A DNA stretch of 64,000 nucleotides from Streptomyces clavifer (GTDB taxonomy: Bacteria > Actinomycetota > Actinomycetes > Streptomycetales > Streptomycetaceae), in NCBI GenBank assembly GCA_014651175.1, contig BMWJ01000014.1, forward strand, positions 1 through 64,000. The letters are read 5' to 3'. The notes under the pieces are model-generated. The model did not search any database, had not been told where the DNA came from, and saw only the letters and a program-made list of their open reading frames with translations. A program made the translations under genes and the position numbers. This document shows positions 46,100-54,664 of this stretch, piece after piece; position 1 is the first letter of the stretch; each line of letters opens with the position of its first letter.

Positions 46100-48229
46100 A
46101 TGAGCGCAGAGGCCACCAATCCAGGTGCTCCCCTTCGCAAGCGCAGTCGTCCCAGGATCGATCTGCGCAGGCTCGGCCGTGTGGCCCTGCTCGGGCCGGT
46201 CTCCCGCGACCGGTTGCCCGATGCCATCGGGCATGTCGCGGAGGCCCATCGCGCGCACTGTCCGGACGCCGATCTCACCATCCTGCGCAGGGCCTACCTC
46301 CTCGCCGAGACCTCGCACCGCGGCCAGATGCGCAAGAGCGGCGAGCCGTACATCACGCATCCGCTGGCGGTGACCCTCATCCTCGCCGAGCTCGGCGCGG
46401 AGACCACGACCCTGACGGCCTCGCTCCTCCACGACACCGTGGAGGACACCGAGGTGACGCTCGATCAGGTGCGTGAGGAGTTCGGTGACGAGGTCTGCTA
46501 CCTGGTCGATGGCGTCACCAAGCTGGAGAAGGTCGACTACGGTGCGGCCGCCGAACCCGAGACCTTCCGCAAGATGCTCGTCGCCACCGGGAACGACGTG
46601 CGGGTCATGTCGATCAAGCTCGCCGACCGGCTGCACAACATGCGGACCCTCGGTGTCATGCGCCCCGAGAAACAGGCCAGGATCGCCAAGGTCACCCGCG
46701 ACGTGCTCATCCCGCTCGCCGAACGCCTCGGTGTGCAGGCCCTCAAGACCGAGCTGGAGGACCTCGTCTTCGCGATCCTCCACCCCGCGGAGTACGCGCA
46801 CACCAGGTCCCTGATCGCCGCGTGGGAGGATGCGCAGCCTCCGCTGACGGAGATCGCCGAAAGCGTGAGATCGACCCTGCGGGAAGCCGGCGTCGCGGCA
46901 GAAGTCCTCATCAGGCCACGGCACTTCGTCTCCGTGCACCGGGTCAGGATGAAACGCGGGGAACTGCGCGGCACCGACTTCGGACGGCTGCTGGTGCTGG
47001 TCGGCGAGGACGCCGACTGCTACGCGGTCCTGGGCGAACTTCACACCTGTTTCACCCCGGTGATCTCCGAGTTCAAGGACTTCATCGCAGCCCCCAAGTT
47101 CAACCTCTACCAGTCGCTGCACACCGCCGTCGTCGGCCCGGAGGGCGCGGTCGCCGAAGTCCTCATCCGTACGCACCGGATGCACAAGGTCGCCGAGGCC
47201 GGCGTCGTCGCACTCGGCAACCCCTACACAGCGGACGGCGCCACCGAACCCGCCGACGGCGAACGGGCCGACCCGACCAGGCCCGGCTGGCTCTCGCGCC
47301 TGCTGGACTGGCAGGAGTCCGCCACCGACCCCGACACGTTCTGGACCACGCTGCGCGCCGATCTCGCACAGGACCGCGAGATCACGGTCTTCCGCACCGA
47401 CGGCGGGACGCTCGGGCTGCCCGCGGGTGCCAGCTGCGTCGACGCCGCGTACGCGCAGTACGGACACGAGGCGCACGGAAGCATCGGGGCCCGGGTCAAC
47501 GGCCGTCTGGCGACGCTCAGCACCGTACTGAACGACGGCGACACCGTGCAGCTGCTGCTCGCCCAGGACGCCTCCTCGGGGCCCTCGCCGGAGTGGCTCG
47601 ACCATGTGCGCACCCCCGCCGCGAGGATCGCGATCACCGGGTGGCTCGACGCCCATCCCGCCGGCGCCCAGGGGCCGCACGGAAGGGCCGCGGAACCGAG
47701 GCCGCAGGCCCAGCCGGCGGACGACGCGGCGACCGGACGCGGCAGGACTGACAGCCGGCCCGCGAGCGTGGCCGTCGACACCCCGGGCGCACCGGTCCGC
47801 CTCGCCGGCTGCTGCACGCCCGTCCCGCCCGACGACATCATCGGATGCACGGTGCGCGGCGGGACCGTCACCGTGCACCGTACGGAGTGTCCCGCCGTGG
47901 CCCGGATGAAGGCGATCGGCCGGGCGGCCGTCGGGGCCCGGTGGAACGACACCGGCGACTGGACCGACACGGCCGACTACCGGGTCACCCTCGTCGCCGA
48001 GTCCTTCGGCCGCCCCCGGCTGCTCGCCGACCTGACCGAGGCCATCGCCACGGCGGACGCCGCCATCGTCGCCGCGACCGTCGAACCGCCCAGCGAACAG
48101 CGCGTCCGGCACACGTACACGCTGCAGCTCCCGGACGCGGCAGGGCTGCCCGGACTGATGCGGGCGATGCGCGACGTCCCCGGGGTGTACGACGTGAGCC
48201 GGGCCCAGCAGCCCGCCACCACGGTCTGA
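46100..48229 (+). CDS. rshA: RelA/SpoT homologue RshA, (p)ppGpp hydrolase
   Basis: The protein has 709 aa. The HD hydrolase domain (~60-220) is intact: SHRGQMRKSGEPYITHPL, LLHDTVEDTEVT and KLADRLHNMRTL. In the synthetase domain (~240-390) KFNLYQSLHTA and the catalytic Glu of EVLIRT are present, but the segment equivalent to YDLIAIR reads FGRLLVL, so the catalytic Asp is Gly and the Arg is Leu. TGS (~435-495), a Cys-containing domain (AGCCTPVPPDDIIGC) and an ACT domain follow. I infer hydrolase activity with weak or no synthesis. A CCGGAGGTG Shine-Dalgarno precedes the ATG. It is the second Rsh type of Streptomyces, distinct from the RelA encoded elsewhere. Confidence 0.85.
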   Translation: MSAEATNPGAPLRKRSRPRIDLRRLGRVALLGPVSRDRLPDAIGHVAEAHRAHCPDADLTILRRAYLLAETSHRGQMRKSGEPYITHPLAVTLILAELGAETTTLTASLLHDTVEDTEVTLDQVREEFGDEVCYLVDGVTKLEKVDYGAAAEPETFRKMLVATGNDVRVMSIKLADRLHNMRTLGVMRPEKQARIAKVTRDVLIPLAERLGVQALKTELEDLVFAILHPAEYAHTRSLIAAWEDAQPPLTEIAESVRSTLREAGVAAEVLIRPRHFVSVHRVRMKRGELRGTDFGRLLVLVGEDADCYAVLGELHTCFTPVISEFKDFIAAPKFNLYQSLHTAVVGPEGAVAEVLIRTHRMHKVAEAGVVALGNPYTADGATEPADGERADPTRPGWLSRLLDWQESATDPDTFWTTLRADLAQDREITVFRTDGGTLGLPAGASCVDAAYAQYGHEAHGSIGARVNGRLATLSTVLNDGDTVQLLLAQDASSGPSPEWLDHVRTPAARIAITGWLDAHPAGAQGPHGRAAEPRPQAQPADDAATGRGRTDSRPASVAVDTPGAPVRLAGCCTPVPPDDIIGCTVRGGTVTVHRTECPAVARMKAIGRAAVGARWNDTGDWTDTADYRVTLVAESFGRPRLLADLTEAIATADAAIVAATVEPPSEQRVRHTYTLQLPDAAGLPGLMRAMRDVPGVYDVSRAQQPATTV

Positions 48230-48334
48230 CGGACTGCCCTGCCCGGCCCCTCCTGCCAGGCCCTGGCGACCCCGTTCGGGTGGTGCGGCGCGCGCCACCC
48301 CGGCAGGGCGGGTTCCCGCTGGTAGCCGTAGTCC

Positions 48335-49825
48335 ATGCCGCTCACCTCCCGCCGACTGCGCGCCGCTCTCCTGGCCACCGCCTCGGCCACCCTCGTCGCC
48401 GCGACCCTGCCCGCGCCCGTGCCGCTGGGTATCGGCGACCGTCTCTTCCCGCTGCTCGGCAACCCCGGGTACGACGTCCTCTCGTACGACATCTCCCTCG
48501 CCTACGGGGGCAGCAACACCCAACCGCTCGATGCCGTCACCAGGATCGACGCGCGCACCACCGCGCCCCTGGAACGAATCAACCTCGACTTCGCCCGGGG
48601 CACCGTCCGATCCGTCGACGTCAACGGAGTGCGGTCCGATTTCGCCACCGAGGACGAGGACCTCGTCGTCCGGACGCCCGCCCGTCTCCCCGCCGGCGTC
48701 CCGGTGCGCATCACCGTCCGGCACACCAGTGATCCCTCCGGGGACCAGGCCGCCGGCGGCTGGGTCCGCACCGCCGACGGACTGGCCATGGCCAACCAGG
48801 CCGACGCCGCGCACCGGGTCTTCCCCGGCAACGACCACCCCTCGGACAAGGCCCACTTCACCTTCCGGGTGACCGCGCCGGAGAACCTCACGGTCGTGGC
48901 GGGCGGTCTGTTCGCCGGGAAGCACCGGCAGGGCGCCAGGGCGACGTGGACCTACCGCACCGAGCACCCGATGGCCACCGAGCTGGCTCAGGTGTCCATC
49001 GGCCGCTCGGCCGTCCTGCACCGGACCGGGCCGCGCGGGCTGCCGCTTCGCGACGTGGTGCCCGTGGCCGACCGCAAGAAGCTGGAGCCCTGGCTGCGCA
49101 AGACCCCCGCGCAGGTGGCCTGGATGGAGGAGCAGGTCGGCCCGTACCCCTTCGAGACGTACGGGCTGCTGGTCGCGGACACGACGACCGGCTTCGAGCT
49201 GGAGACCCAGACGCTCTCGCTGTTCGAGCGTTCCCTGTTCACCGAGCCGGGATATCCCGAGTGGTACATCGACTCGATCATGGTGCACGAGCTCGCCCAC
49301 CAGTGGTTCGGCAACAGCGTCTCGCCGGCGGTCTGGTCCGACCTGTGGCTCAACGAGGGACACGCCACCTGGTACGAGGCCCGCTACGCCGAGGAGCACG
49401 CGCACAAGCCCGTCGAGCGGCGGATGCGTGAGGCGTACACCCGGTCCGACGCCTGGCGCGCCGCCGGCGGTCCGCCGGCGCATCCGGACGTTCCGTCCCC
49501 GGATCACAAGATCAGCCTGTTCAGGCCCGTGATGTACGACGGCAGCGCCCTCGTCCTGTACGCGCTGCGCCAGGAGATCGGAGCGGCGGCCTTCGACCGC
49601 CTGGAGCGGACCTGGGTGCGCGGGCACCGGGACCGGTCGGCGACCACCGCGGACTTCACGGGGCTGGCGTCGCACATCGCCGGGCGTGACCTGACCGCCT
49701 TCTTCGACGGCTGGCTGTACGGGAGGAAGACCCCTCCCATGCCGGGGCACCCGGACTGGCGCAGTGCCGCGCCCCGGAGCGGGACCGCCGGGAAGGGCCC
49801 CACCTCCGGCCCCGCACACGAGTGA
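48335..49825 (+). CDS. Secreted M1-family metallopeptidase (aminopeptidase N type)
   Basis: The protein has 496 aa. An N-terminal Arg-rich signal peptide (~1-30, LLATASATLVAATLPAPVP) directs export. The zinc motif HELAHQWFGN (~residues 314-323) is followed 18 residues later by the third ligand in NEGHATWYE. The upstream exopeptidase motif of cytosolic aminopeptidase N (GxMEN) is replaced here by TTTGFELETQTL, typical of shorter actinobacterial homologues. It lacks the large C-terminal helical domain of full-length PepN. Confidence 0.87.
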   Translation: MPLTSRRLRAALLATASATLVAATLPAPVPLGIGDRLFPLLGNPGYDVLSYDISLAYGGSNTQPLDAVTRIDARTTAPLERINLDFARGTVRSVDVNGVRSDFATEDEDLVVRTPARLPAGVPVRITVRHTSDPSGDQAAGGWVRTADGLAMANQADAAHRVFPGNDHPSDKAHFTFRVTAPENLTVVAGGLFAGKHRQGARATWTYRTEHPMATELAQVSIGRSAVLHRTGPRGLPLRDVVPVADRKKLEPWLRKTPAQVAWMEEQVGPYPFETYGLLVADTTTGFELETQTLSLFERSLFTEPGYPEWYIDSIMVHELAHQWFGNSVSPAVWSDLWLNEGHATWYEARYAEEHAHKPVERRMREAYTRSDAWRAAGGPPAHPDVPSPDHKISLFRPVMYDGSALVLYALRQEIGAAAFDRLERTWVRGHRDRSATTADFTGLASHIAGRDLTAFFDGWLYGRKTPPMPGHPDWRSAAPRSGTAGKGPTSGPAHE

Positions 49826-50000
49826 CGCCCGGCCGGCGGGTGACGGGCTCGGGGTAAACCCGAGTGACGGGTCCGGCGAGGACATGCCACTATCAACGCG
49901 TCGGAACGGTGGCCGGCCGGTGGATCCCGACCCGGGGAATCATCGGACGGGATCACACGTTGTGACTGGTGAATCCGAATTCCATCGACGTAAGGACCCA

Positions 50001-51521
50001 ATGACCTCCTCTTCTTCCCTTCCCCAGGACGCGCAGGACGCGCAGAGCGCCACGGACCACGCCTCCGAGAGCCTCACCGAAAGCCTTCGGGCCGACGCCC
50101 TGATGGAAGAGGACGTCGCCTGGAGCCACGAGATCGACGGAGAGCGGGACGGCGAGCAGCTCGACCGCTCCGAGCGTGCGGCCCTGCGCCGCGTCGCCGG
50201 TCTCTCCACGGAGCTCGAGGACGTCACCGAGGTCGAATACCGACAGCTGCGCCTGGAGCGCGTGGTGCTGGTCGGTGTCTGGACCTCGGGGACGGTGCAC
50301 GACGCGGAGATCTCGCTCGCCGAGCTGGCGGCGCTGGCCGAGACGGCGGGTGCCCAGGTGCTCGACGCCGTGTTCCAGCGGCGCGACAAGCCCGACCCGG
50401 CCACCTACCTCGGCTCGGGCAAGGCGCTGGAGCTCCGCGACATCGTGCTCGAGTCCGGCGCCGACACCGTCGTCTGCGACGGTGAGCTGAGCCCCGGCCA
50501 GCTGATCCACCTCGAAGACGTCGTCAAGGTGAAGGTGGTCGACAGGACCGCGCTGATCCTCGACATCTTCGCCCAGCACGCCAAGTCCCGTGAGGGCAAG
50601 GCGCAGGTGTCGCTGGCACAGATGCAGTACATGCTGCCGCGCCTGCGCGGCTGGGGTCAGTCGCTGTCCCGGCAGATGGGCGGTGGCGGATCCAGCGGTG
50701 GCGGCGGTATGGCCACCCGTGGTCCGGGTGAGACCAAGATCGAGACGGACCGGCGCCGGATCCGCGAGAAGATGGCGAAGATGCGCCGGGAGATCGCGGA
50801 GATGAAGACGGGCCGCGAGATCAAGCGCCAGGAGCGCAAGCGCAACAAGGTGCCCTCGGTGGCCATCGCCGGATACACCAACGCGGGCAAGTCCTCGCTG
50901 CTCAACCGGCTCACCGGCGCCGGCGTCCTGGTGGAGAACACCCTGTTCGCCACCCTGGACCCGACGGTGCGCCGGGCCGAGACGCCGAGCGGCCGGATCT
51001 ACACCCTGGCCGACACCGTCGGGTTCGTGCGCCACCTTCCGCACCACCTCGTCGAGGCGTTCCGCTCCACCATGGAGGAGGTCGGCGAGTCCGATCTCAT
51101 CCTGCACGTGGTGGACGGTGCGCACCCGGTGCCCGAGGAACAGCTCGCCGCCGTGCGCGAGGTGATCCGGGAGGTCGGGGCGGTCAACGTCCCCGAGGTC
51201 GTCGTGATCAACAAGGCGGACGCGGCGGACCCGCTCGTCCTCCAGCGGCTGCTGCGCACGGAGAAGCACGCGATCGCCGTATCGGCGCGGACCGGTGCGG
51301 GCATCGACGAGCTGCTCGCGCTCATCGACGCGGAGCTGCCGCGGCCGTCCGTCGAGATCGAGGCACTCGTGCCCTACATCCAGGGCGGACTCGTCTCCCG
51401 GGTGCACGCCGAGGGTGAGGTGATCTCCGAGGAGCACACGGCGGAGGGCACCCTGCTCAGGGCGCGGGTGCACGAGGAGCTCGCGGCGGAGCTCGAGATG
51501 TTCGTTCCCGTGGCTCCCTGA
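50001..51521 (+). CDS. hflX: Ribosome-associated GTPase HflX
   Basis: The 506-aa protein has an N-terminal HflX domain (VFQRRDKPDPATYLGSGKALEL in part; ~105-225) with the Gly-rich linker RQMGGGGSSGGGGMATRGPGE (cited as GGGGSSGGGG) and a coiled coil. The G domain has G1 AGYTNAGKSSLLN (~residue 293), G3 DTVGFVRHLPHH and G4 VINKADAADP. HflX splits stalled ribosomes after stress. The start at 50001 has AAGGA at good spacing, and the ~75-residue acidic N-terminus is typical for Streptomyces. Gene order dapF-hflX is conserved with mycobacteria. Confidence 0.94.
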   Translation: MTSSSSLPQDAQDAQSATDHASESLTESLRADALMEEDVAWSHEIDGERDGEQLDRSERAALRRVAGLSTELEDVTEVEYRQLRLERVVLVGVWTSGTVHDAEISLAELAALAETAGAQVLDAVFQRRDKPDPATYLGSGKALELRDIVLESGADTVVCDGELSPGQLIHLEDVVKVKVVDRTALILDIFAQHAKSREGKAQVSLAQMQYMLPRLRGWGQSLSRQMGGGGSSGGGGMATRGPGETKIETDRRRIREKMAKMRREIAEMKTGREIKRQERKRNKVPSVAIAGYTNAGKSSLLNRLTGAGVLVENTLFATLDPTVRRAETPSGRIYTLADTVGFVRHLPHHLVEAFRSTMEEVGESDLILHVVDGAHPVPEEQLAAVREVIREVGAVNVPEVVVINKADAADPLVLQRLLRTEKHAIAVSARTGAGIDELLALIDAELPRPSVEIEALVPYIQGGLVSRVHAEGEVISEEHTAEGTLLRARVHEELAAELEMFVPVAP

Positions 51522-51551
51522 CGCACCACCGCGCCGCCCCGGGCGGCGCAC

Positions 51552-51601
51552 AGGCGGAAGGCCCGGACCCCTCGCTGCCGAGGGGTCCGGGCCTTCCGCC
51601 T
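51552..51601. terminator. Strong bidirectional terminator between hflX and the protease gene
   Basis: A perfect 23-bp inverted repeat has outer arms AGGCGGAAGGCC and GGCCTTCCGCCT, with loop CTGC. It lies between two convergent genes. Confidence 0.9.
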
Positions 51602-51674
51602 GTCGTGCGCGTGGCGTCGATCGCTGACGCGGGACCCCGGCCGGGAACCGCCGGGCCGAGGTCCCCGGGCGTGG

Positions 51675-52895
51675 CTACCGTCCCGCGTACTTTTCGCTGA
51701 CCGCCTCGTAGATGCCCTTGGCTTCTTCGCCGAGGCGGGGACCCGCCAGCCAGCCGGCCGTCACCGGGCCGATCGAGGTGTTCGAGACGAGGGCCGGCTT
51801 ACCGTCCTGGCCCTTCGCCACCCAGCCACCGCCGGAGGAACCACCCGTCATCGTGCACCCGATGCGGTACATCGTCGGGTCGTTCTCGAAGACCGAGAGA
51901 CGGCCGGGCCTGTCCGAACACTGGAGTGCCTTCTGGCCGTCGAACGGCGGAGCCGCCGGATAGCCGGTCGCCGTCATGCTGTCCATCTCCGGGACGGCCG
52001 GGGCGTTGAAGTCGACGGGGAGCGCCGAACCGACGGTCTCCTCCAGGGACTTGCCCGTCGAGCCCTTCTCCGGAGTGACCTGCAGGACCGCGAAGTCGTA
52101 CGGGGCGCCCTGGCCGCCGGCAGCGGCGCCCTGGGCGATCCACTGCTCGGACGTCTGCGCCCACTGGCCCCACCACACACCGTACGGAGCGACCTCCTCC
52201 TTGGGCGCGTTCTGCAGCTCGGCCACCGACAGGCCCGTGTTGTTGTACGACGGGACGAAGGCGATGTTGCGGTACCAGCCGCCCTTCTTGCCCGCGTGCA
52301 CACAGTGCCCGGCGGTCCACACCATGTTGGACTTGCCGGGGTTGGCCGGGTCCTCCACCACGGTCGCGGAACAGACCATCGATCCCTCGGGGCCGTCGAA
52401 GAACAGCTTGCCCGACTCCGGTGCGCTGTCGTGGTAGGGCGTCTTGAGACCGGCTGCCTCGACCGGGGCAGGGGTCGGATCCGTCACTCCGTCGTCGCCC
52501 GAGATGTCGTTGTCGACGGGGTTCTCCGGAGCCTTGTCGGCATCCCGCATCCGGTCCGGATCCCAGAGGTCCTCGATGACCGGGTTGACGTAGTCCTTGG
52601 CCTCACGCAGCCACTTGTCCTTGTCCCAGTTCTTCCACTCGCCGTCCCTCCACTTGTCGAGGTCGATCCCGTGCTCCTTGAGCCGGTCCTTCAGATCGTC
52701 CGGGATCGTGACCTTGCCGTCGGCGGCCTGGCTGGTGGCATCGCTCGGCGTGCTGCCCGCCGCGTCCTCCTCAGGCCCGCAGGCGGTGGCAGTGAACGTC
52801 AGAACAGCGGCGAGGGCGGCTGCGGCGAACACGGGGGAGGTGCGGCGGGCGCTCCTGCCTCGGTGTGCGGTGTCTATCGGGCGCATGGGTCGCAT
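51675..52895 (-). CDS. Secreted lipoprotein trypsin/V8-like serine protease
   Basis: The 406-aa protein starts at the ATG at 52895 with GGGGGA 8 nt upstream. A lipoprotein signal ends in FTATAC (Cys ~residue 42). An acidic pro-like region follows (~50-160; Trp/Lys/Asp-rich DKWRDGEWKNWDKDKW). The protease domain has His in WTAGHC, Asp in PYDFAVLQV and Ser in MTGGSSGGGW, where the usual GDSGG is replaced by GGSSGG. It is probably surface-anchored. The substrate is unknown. Confidence 0.83.
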   Translation of the reverse strand: MRPMRPIDTAHRGRSARRTSPVFAAAALAAVLTFTATACGPEEDAAGSTPSDATSQAADGKVTIPDDLKDRLKEHGIDLDKWRDGEWKNWDKDKWLREAKDYVNPVIEDLWDPDRMRDADKAPENPVDNDISGDDGVTDPTPAPVEAAGLKTPYHDSAPESGKLFFDGPEGSMVCSATVVEDPANPGKSNMVWTAGHCVHAGKKGGWYRNIAFVPSYNNTGLSVAELQNAPKEEVAPYGVWWGQWAQTSEQWIAQGAAAGGQGAPYDFAVLQVTPEKGSTGKSLEETVGSALPVDFNAPAVPEMDSMTATGYPAAPPFDGQKALQCSDRPGRLSVFENDPTMYRIGCTMTGGSSGGGWVAKGQDGKPALVSNTSIGPVTAGWLAGPRLGEEAKGIYEAVSEKYAGR

Positions 52896-53235
52896 CTGGT
52901 GATCCCCCTGGGACTTCGTCACTGACTTCGGTACTGCACGGCGGACCTGCCCGGTGCGCGCGGCACCGCCCTGCGGAACTGCGGCGCACACCAGGGGCGT
53001 CGGAGCCGCGGCCCCGTCCCGGGTGCGGCCCCCACTATGCCGGTGCCGAGGAGGACGGCATGCGGCAGGGCCATGGTTCCGTCCCCGCAAGGATCTACCG
53101 GTCTACCCGTGATCCCCCGCGTCCTGCGTCGTTGGTACGTACGGGGACACCCTCACAGCGTTCACCCGCGCAGTCCGCACCCGGGGCGACGTACCGACGC
53201 GCGACGCAACTGTTACAGCAGGAGGACCGACAGCC
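52896..53235. other. Divergent region between protease and siderophore operon
   Basis: This 340-bp stretch has no credible gene. It should hold promoters for both directions, but none is clear. An imperfect inverted repeat, CGTTGGTACG (53130-53139) and CGTACCGACG (53190-53199), could form a stem. I looked for a DmdR/IdeR iron box (TTAGGTTAGGCTCACCTAA-like) and did not find one. Confidence 0.4.
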
Positions 53236-54636
53236 GTGGCCGTGACCGAACCAGCTCCGGTGGCACTTCCCCCTGCGCACGAGGGGATTCTGCGGCGTCA
53301 GGCACTGCGGGAGTCGGCGGCCCGTACCTACGCGCGGTCCCTGCCGATCGTGCCGGTGCGGGCGAGGGGGATGACGATCGAGGGGGCGGACGGGCGGCGC
53401 TACCTCGACTGCCTCTCCGGGGCGGGCACCCTGGCCCTCGGCCACAACCACCCCGTGGTGCTCGAAGCCATCAGGAGGGTCATCGACTCCGGCGCACCGC
53501 TGCATGTGCTCGACCTCGCCACACCCGTCAAGGACGCCTTCACGACCGAGCTGTTCGCCACGCTGCCGAGTGAGCTCGCGGACAACGGGCGGATCCAGTT
53601 CTGCGGACCGGCCGGGACGGACGCGGTCGAGGCGGCGTTCAAGCTGGTGCGCGCCGCGACCGGACGCAGTGAACTCCTCGCGTTCACGGGTGCCTACCAC
53701 GGGATGACCGCCGGGGCGCTGGCCGCGTCGGGCGGTGCCCCGGACGTGCGCGTGACCAGGCTGCCCTTCCCGCAGGACTACCGCTGCCCGTTCGGGACCG
53801 GCGGCGAGCGGGGAGAGCGCATCGCGGCGCGCTGGACCGAATACCTCCTGGACGACCCCAAGGGCGGGGTGCCCGCTCCGGCCGGGATGATCCTGGAGCC
53901 CGTCCAGGGAGAGGGCGGGGTGAATCCCGCCCCGGACGGCTGGCTGCGCCGGATGCGGGAGATCACCAGGGACCGTTCCATCCCGCTGATCGCGGACGAG
54001 GTGCAGACGGGCGTCGGCCGGACCGGGACGTTCTGGGCGGTCGAGCACAGCGGTGTCGTACCCGACGTGATGGTCCTCTCCAAGGCCATCGGCGGGTCCC
54101 TCCCGCTCGCCGTGATCGTCTACCGCTCCGAACTCGACACCTGGCAGCCGGGCGCCCACGCCGGCACCTTCCGGGGCAACCAGCTCGCCATGGCGGCCGG
54201 TGCGGCCACCCTCGCCTACGTACGGGAGAACCGGCTCGCCGAACATGCCGCGACGCTCGGCGCGCGGATGCTCGCCCGCCTGCGGGCACTGGGCGCCGAC
54301 CACCCGAGCATGGGCGACGTACGGGGCCGCGGCCTGATGATCGGCATCGAGCTCGTCGACCCCGAGGCGGCTCCGACCGGTACGGCCACCGACACCGGGG
54401 AGAGCCGCTCCGTCCCGCCGCCCGACCCCGTACTCGCGGCCGCGGTCCAGCAGGAATGCCTGCGCCGCGGCCTGATCGTCGAACTCGGGGGACGCCACGG
54501 TGCCGTGGTCCGACTGCTCCCCCCTCTCACCCTCACCGACGAACAGGCGACGGCGGTCGTCGACCGCCTCGCCGACGCGATGCGAGCCGCGGAGCGCTCC
54601 CCGCACCGTCGGGCCGCTGCCGGGCCGACCCGCTGA
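53236..54636 (+). CDS. Diaminobutyrate-2-oxoglutarate-type aminotransferase (siderophore operon)
   Basis: The 466-aa class III PLP aminotransferase has GAGTLALGHNHP, the cofactor region GPAGTDAVEAAFKL, IADEVQTGVGRTGTFWA, and the PLP Lys in MVLSKAIGGSLP (~residue 285). It most resembles EctB/RhbA-type enzymes that make L-2,4-diaminobutyrate from aspartate semialdehyde. As first gene of the NIS siderophore cluster it would supply the amine building block. The GTG at 53236 has GGAGGA upstream. The equivalent cluster in S. coelicolor has no firmly assigned product that I know of. Confidence 0.82.
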   Translation: MAVTEPAPVALPPAHEGILRRQALRESAARTYARSLPIVPVRARGMTIEGADGRRYLDCLSGAGTLALGHNHPVVLEAIRRVIDSGAPLHVLDLATPVKDAFTTELFATLPSELADNGRIQFCGPAGTDAVEAAFKLVRAATGRSELLAFTGAYHGMTAGALAASGGAPDVRVTRLPFPQDYRCPFGTGGERGERIAARWTEYLLDDPKGGVPAPAGMILEPVQGEGGVNPAPDGWLRRMREITRDRSIPLIADEVQTGVGRTGTFWAVEHSGVVPDVMVLSKAIGGSLPLAVIVYRSELDTWQPGAHAGTFRGNQLAMAAGAATLAYVRENRLAEHAATLGARMLARLRALGADHPSMGDVRGRGLMIGIELVDPEAAPTGTATDTGESRSVPPPDPVLAAAVQQECLRRGLIVELGGRHGAVVRLLPPLTLTDEQATAVVDRLADAMRAAERSPHRRAAAGPTR

Positions 54637-54664
54637 TCCCGGACCCCTCACAAGAAAGACCGCC

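Noticed and set aside
52896-53235. DmdR/IdeR iron box for the siderophore operon
   Set aside because: No TTAGGTTAGGCTCACCTAA-like sequence could be found on either strand.
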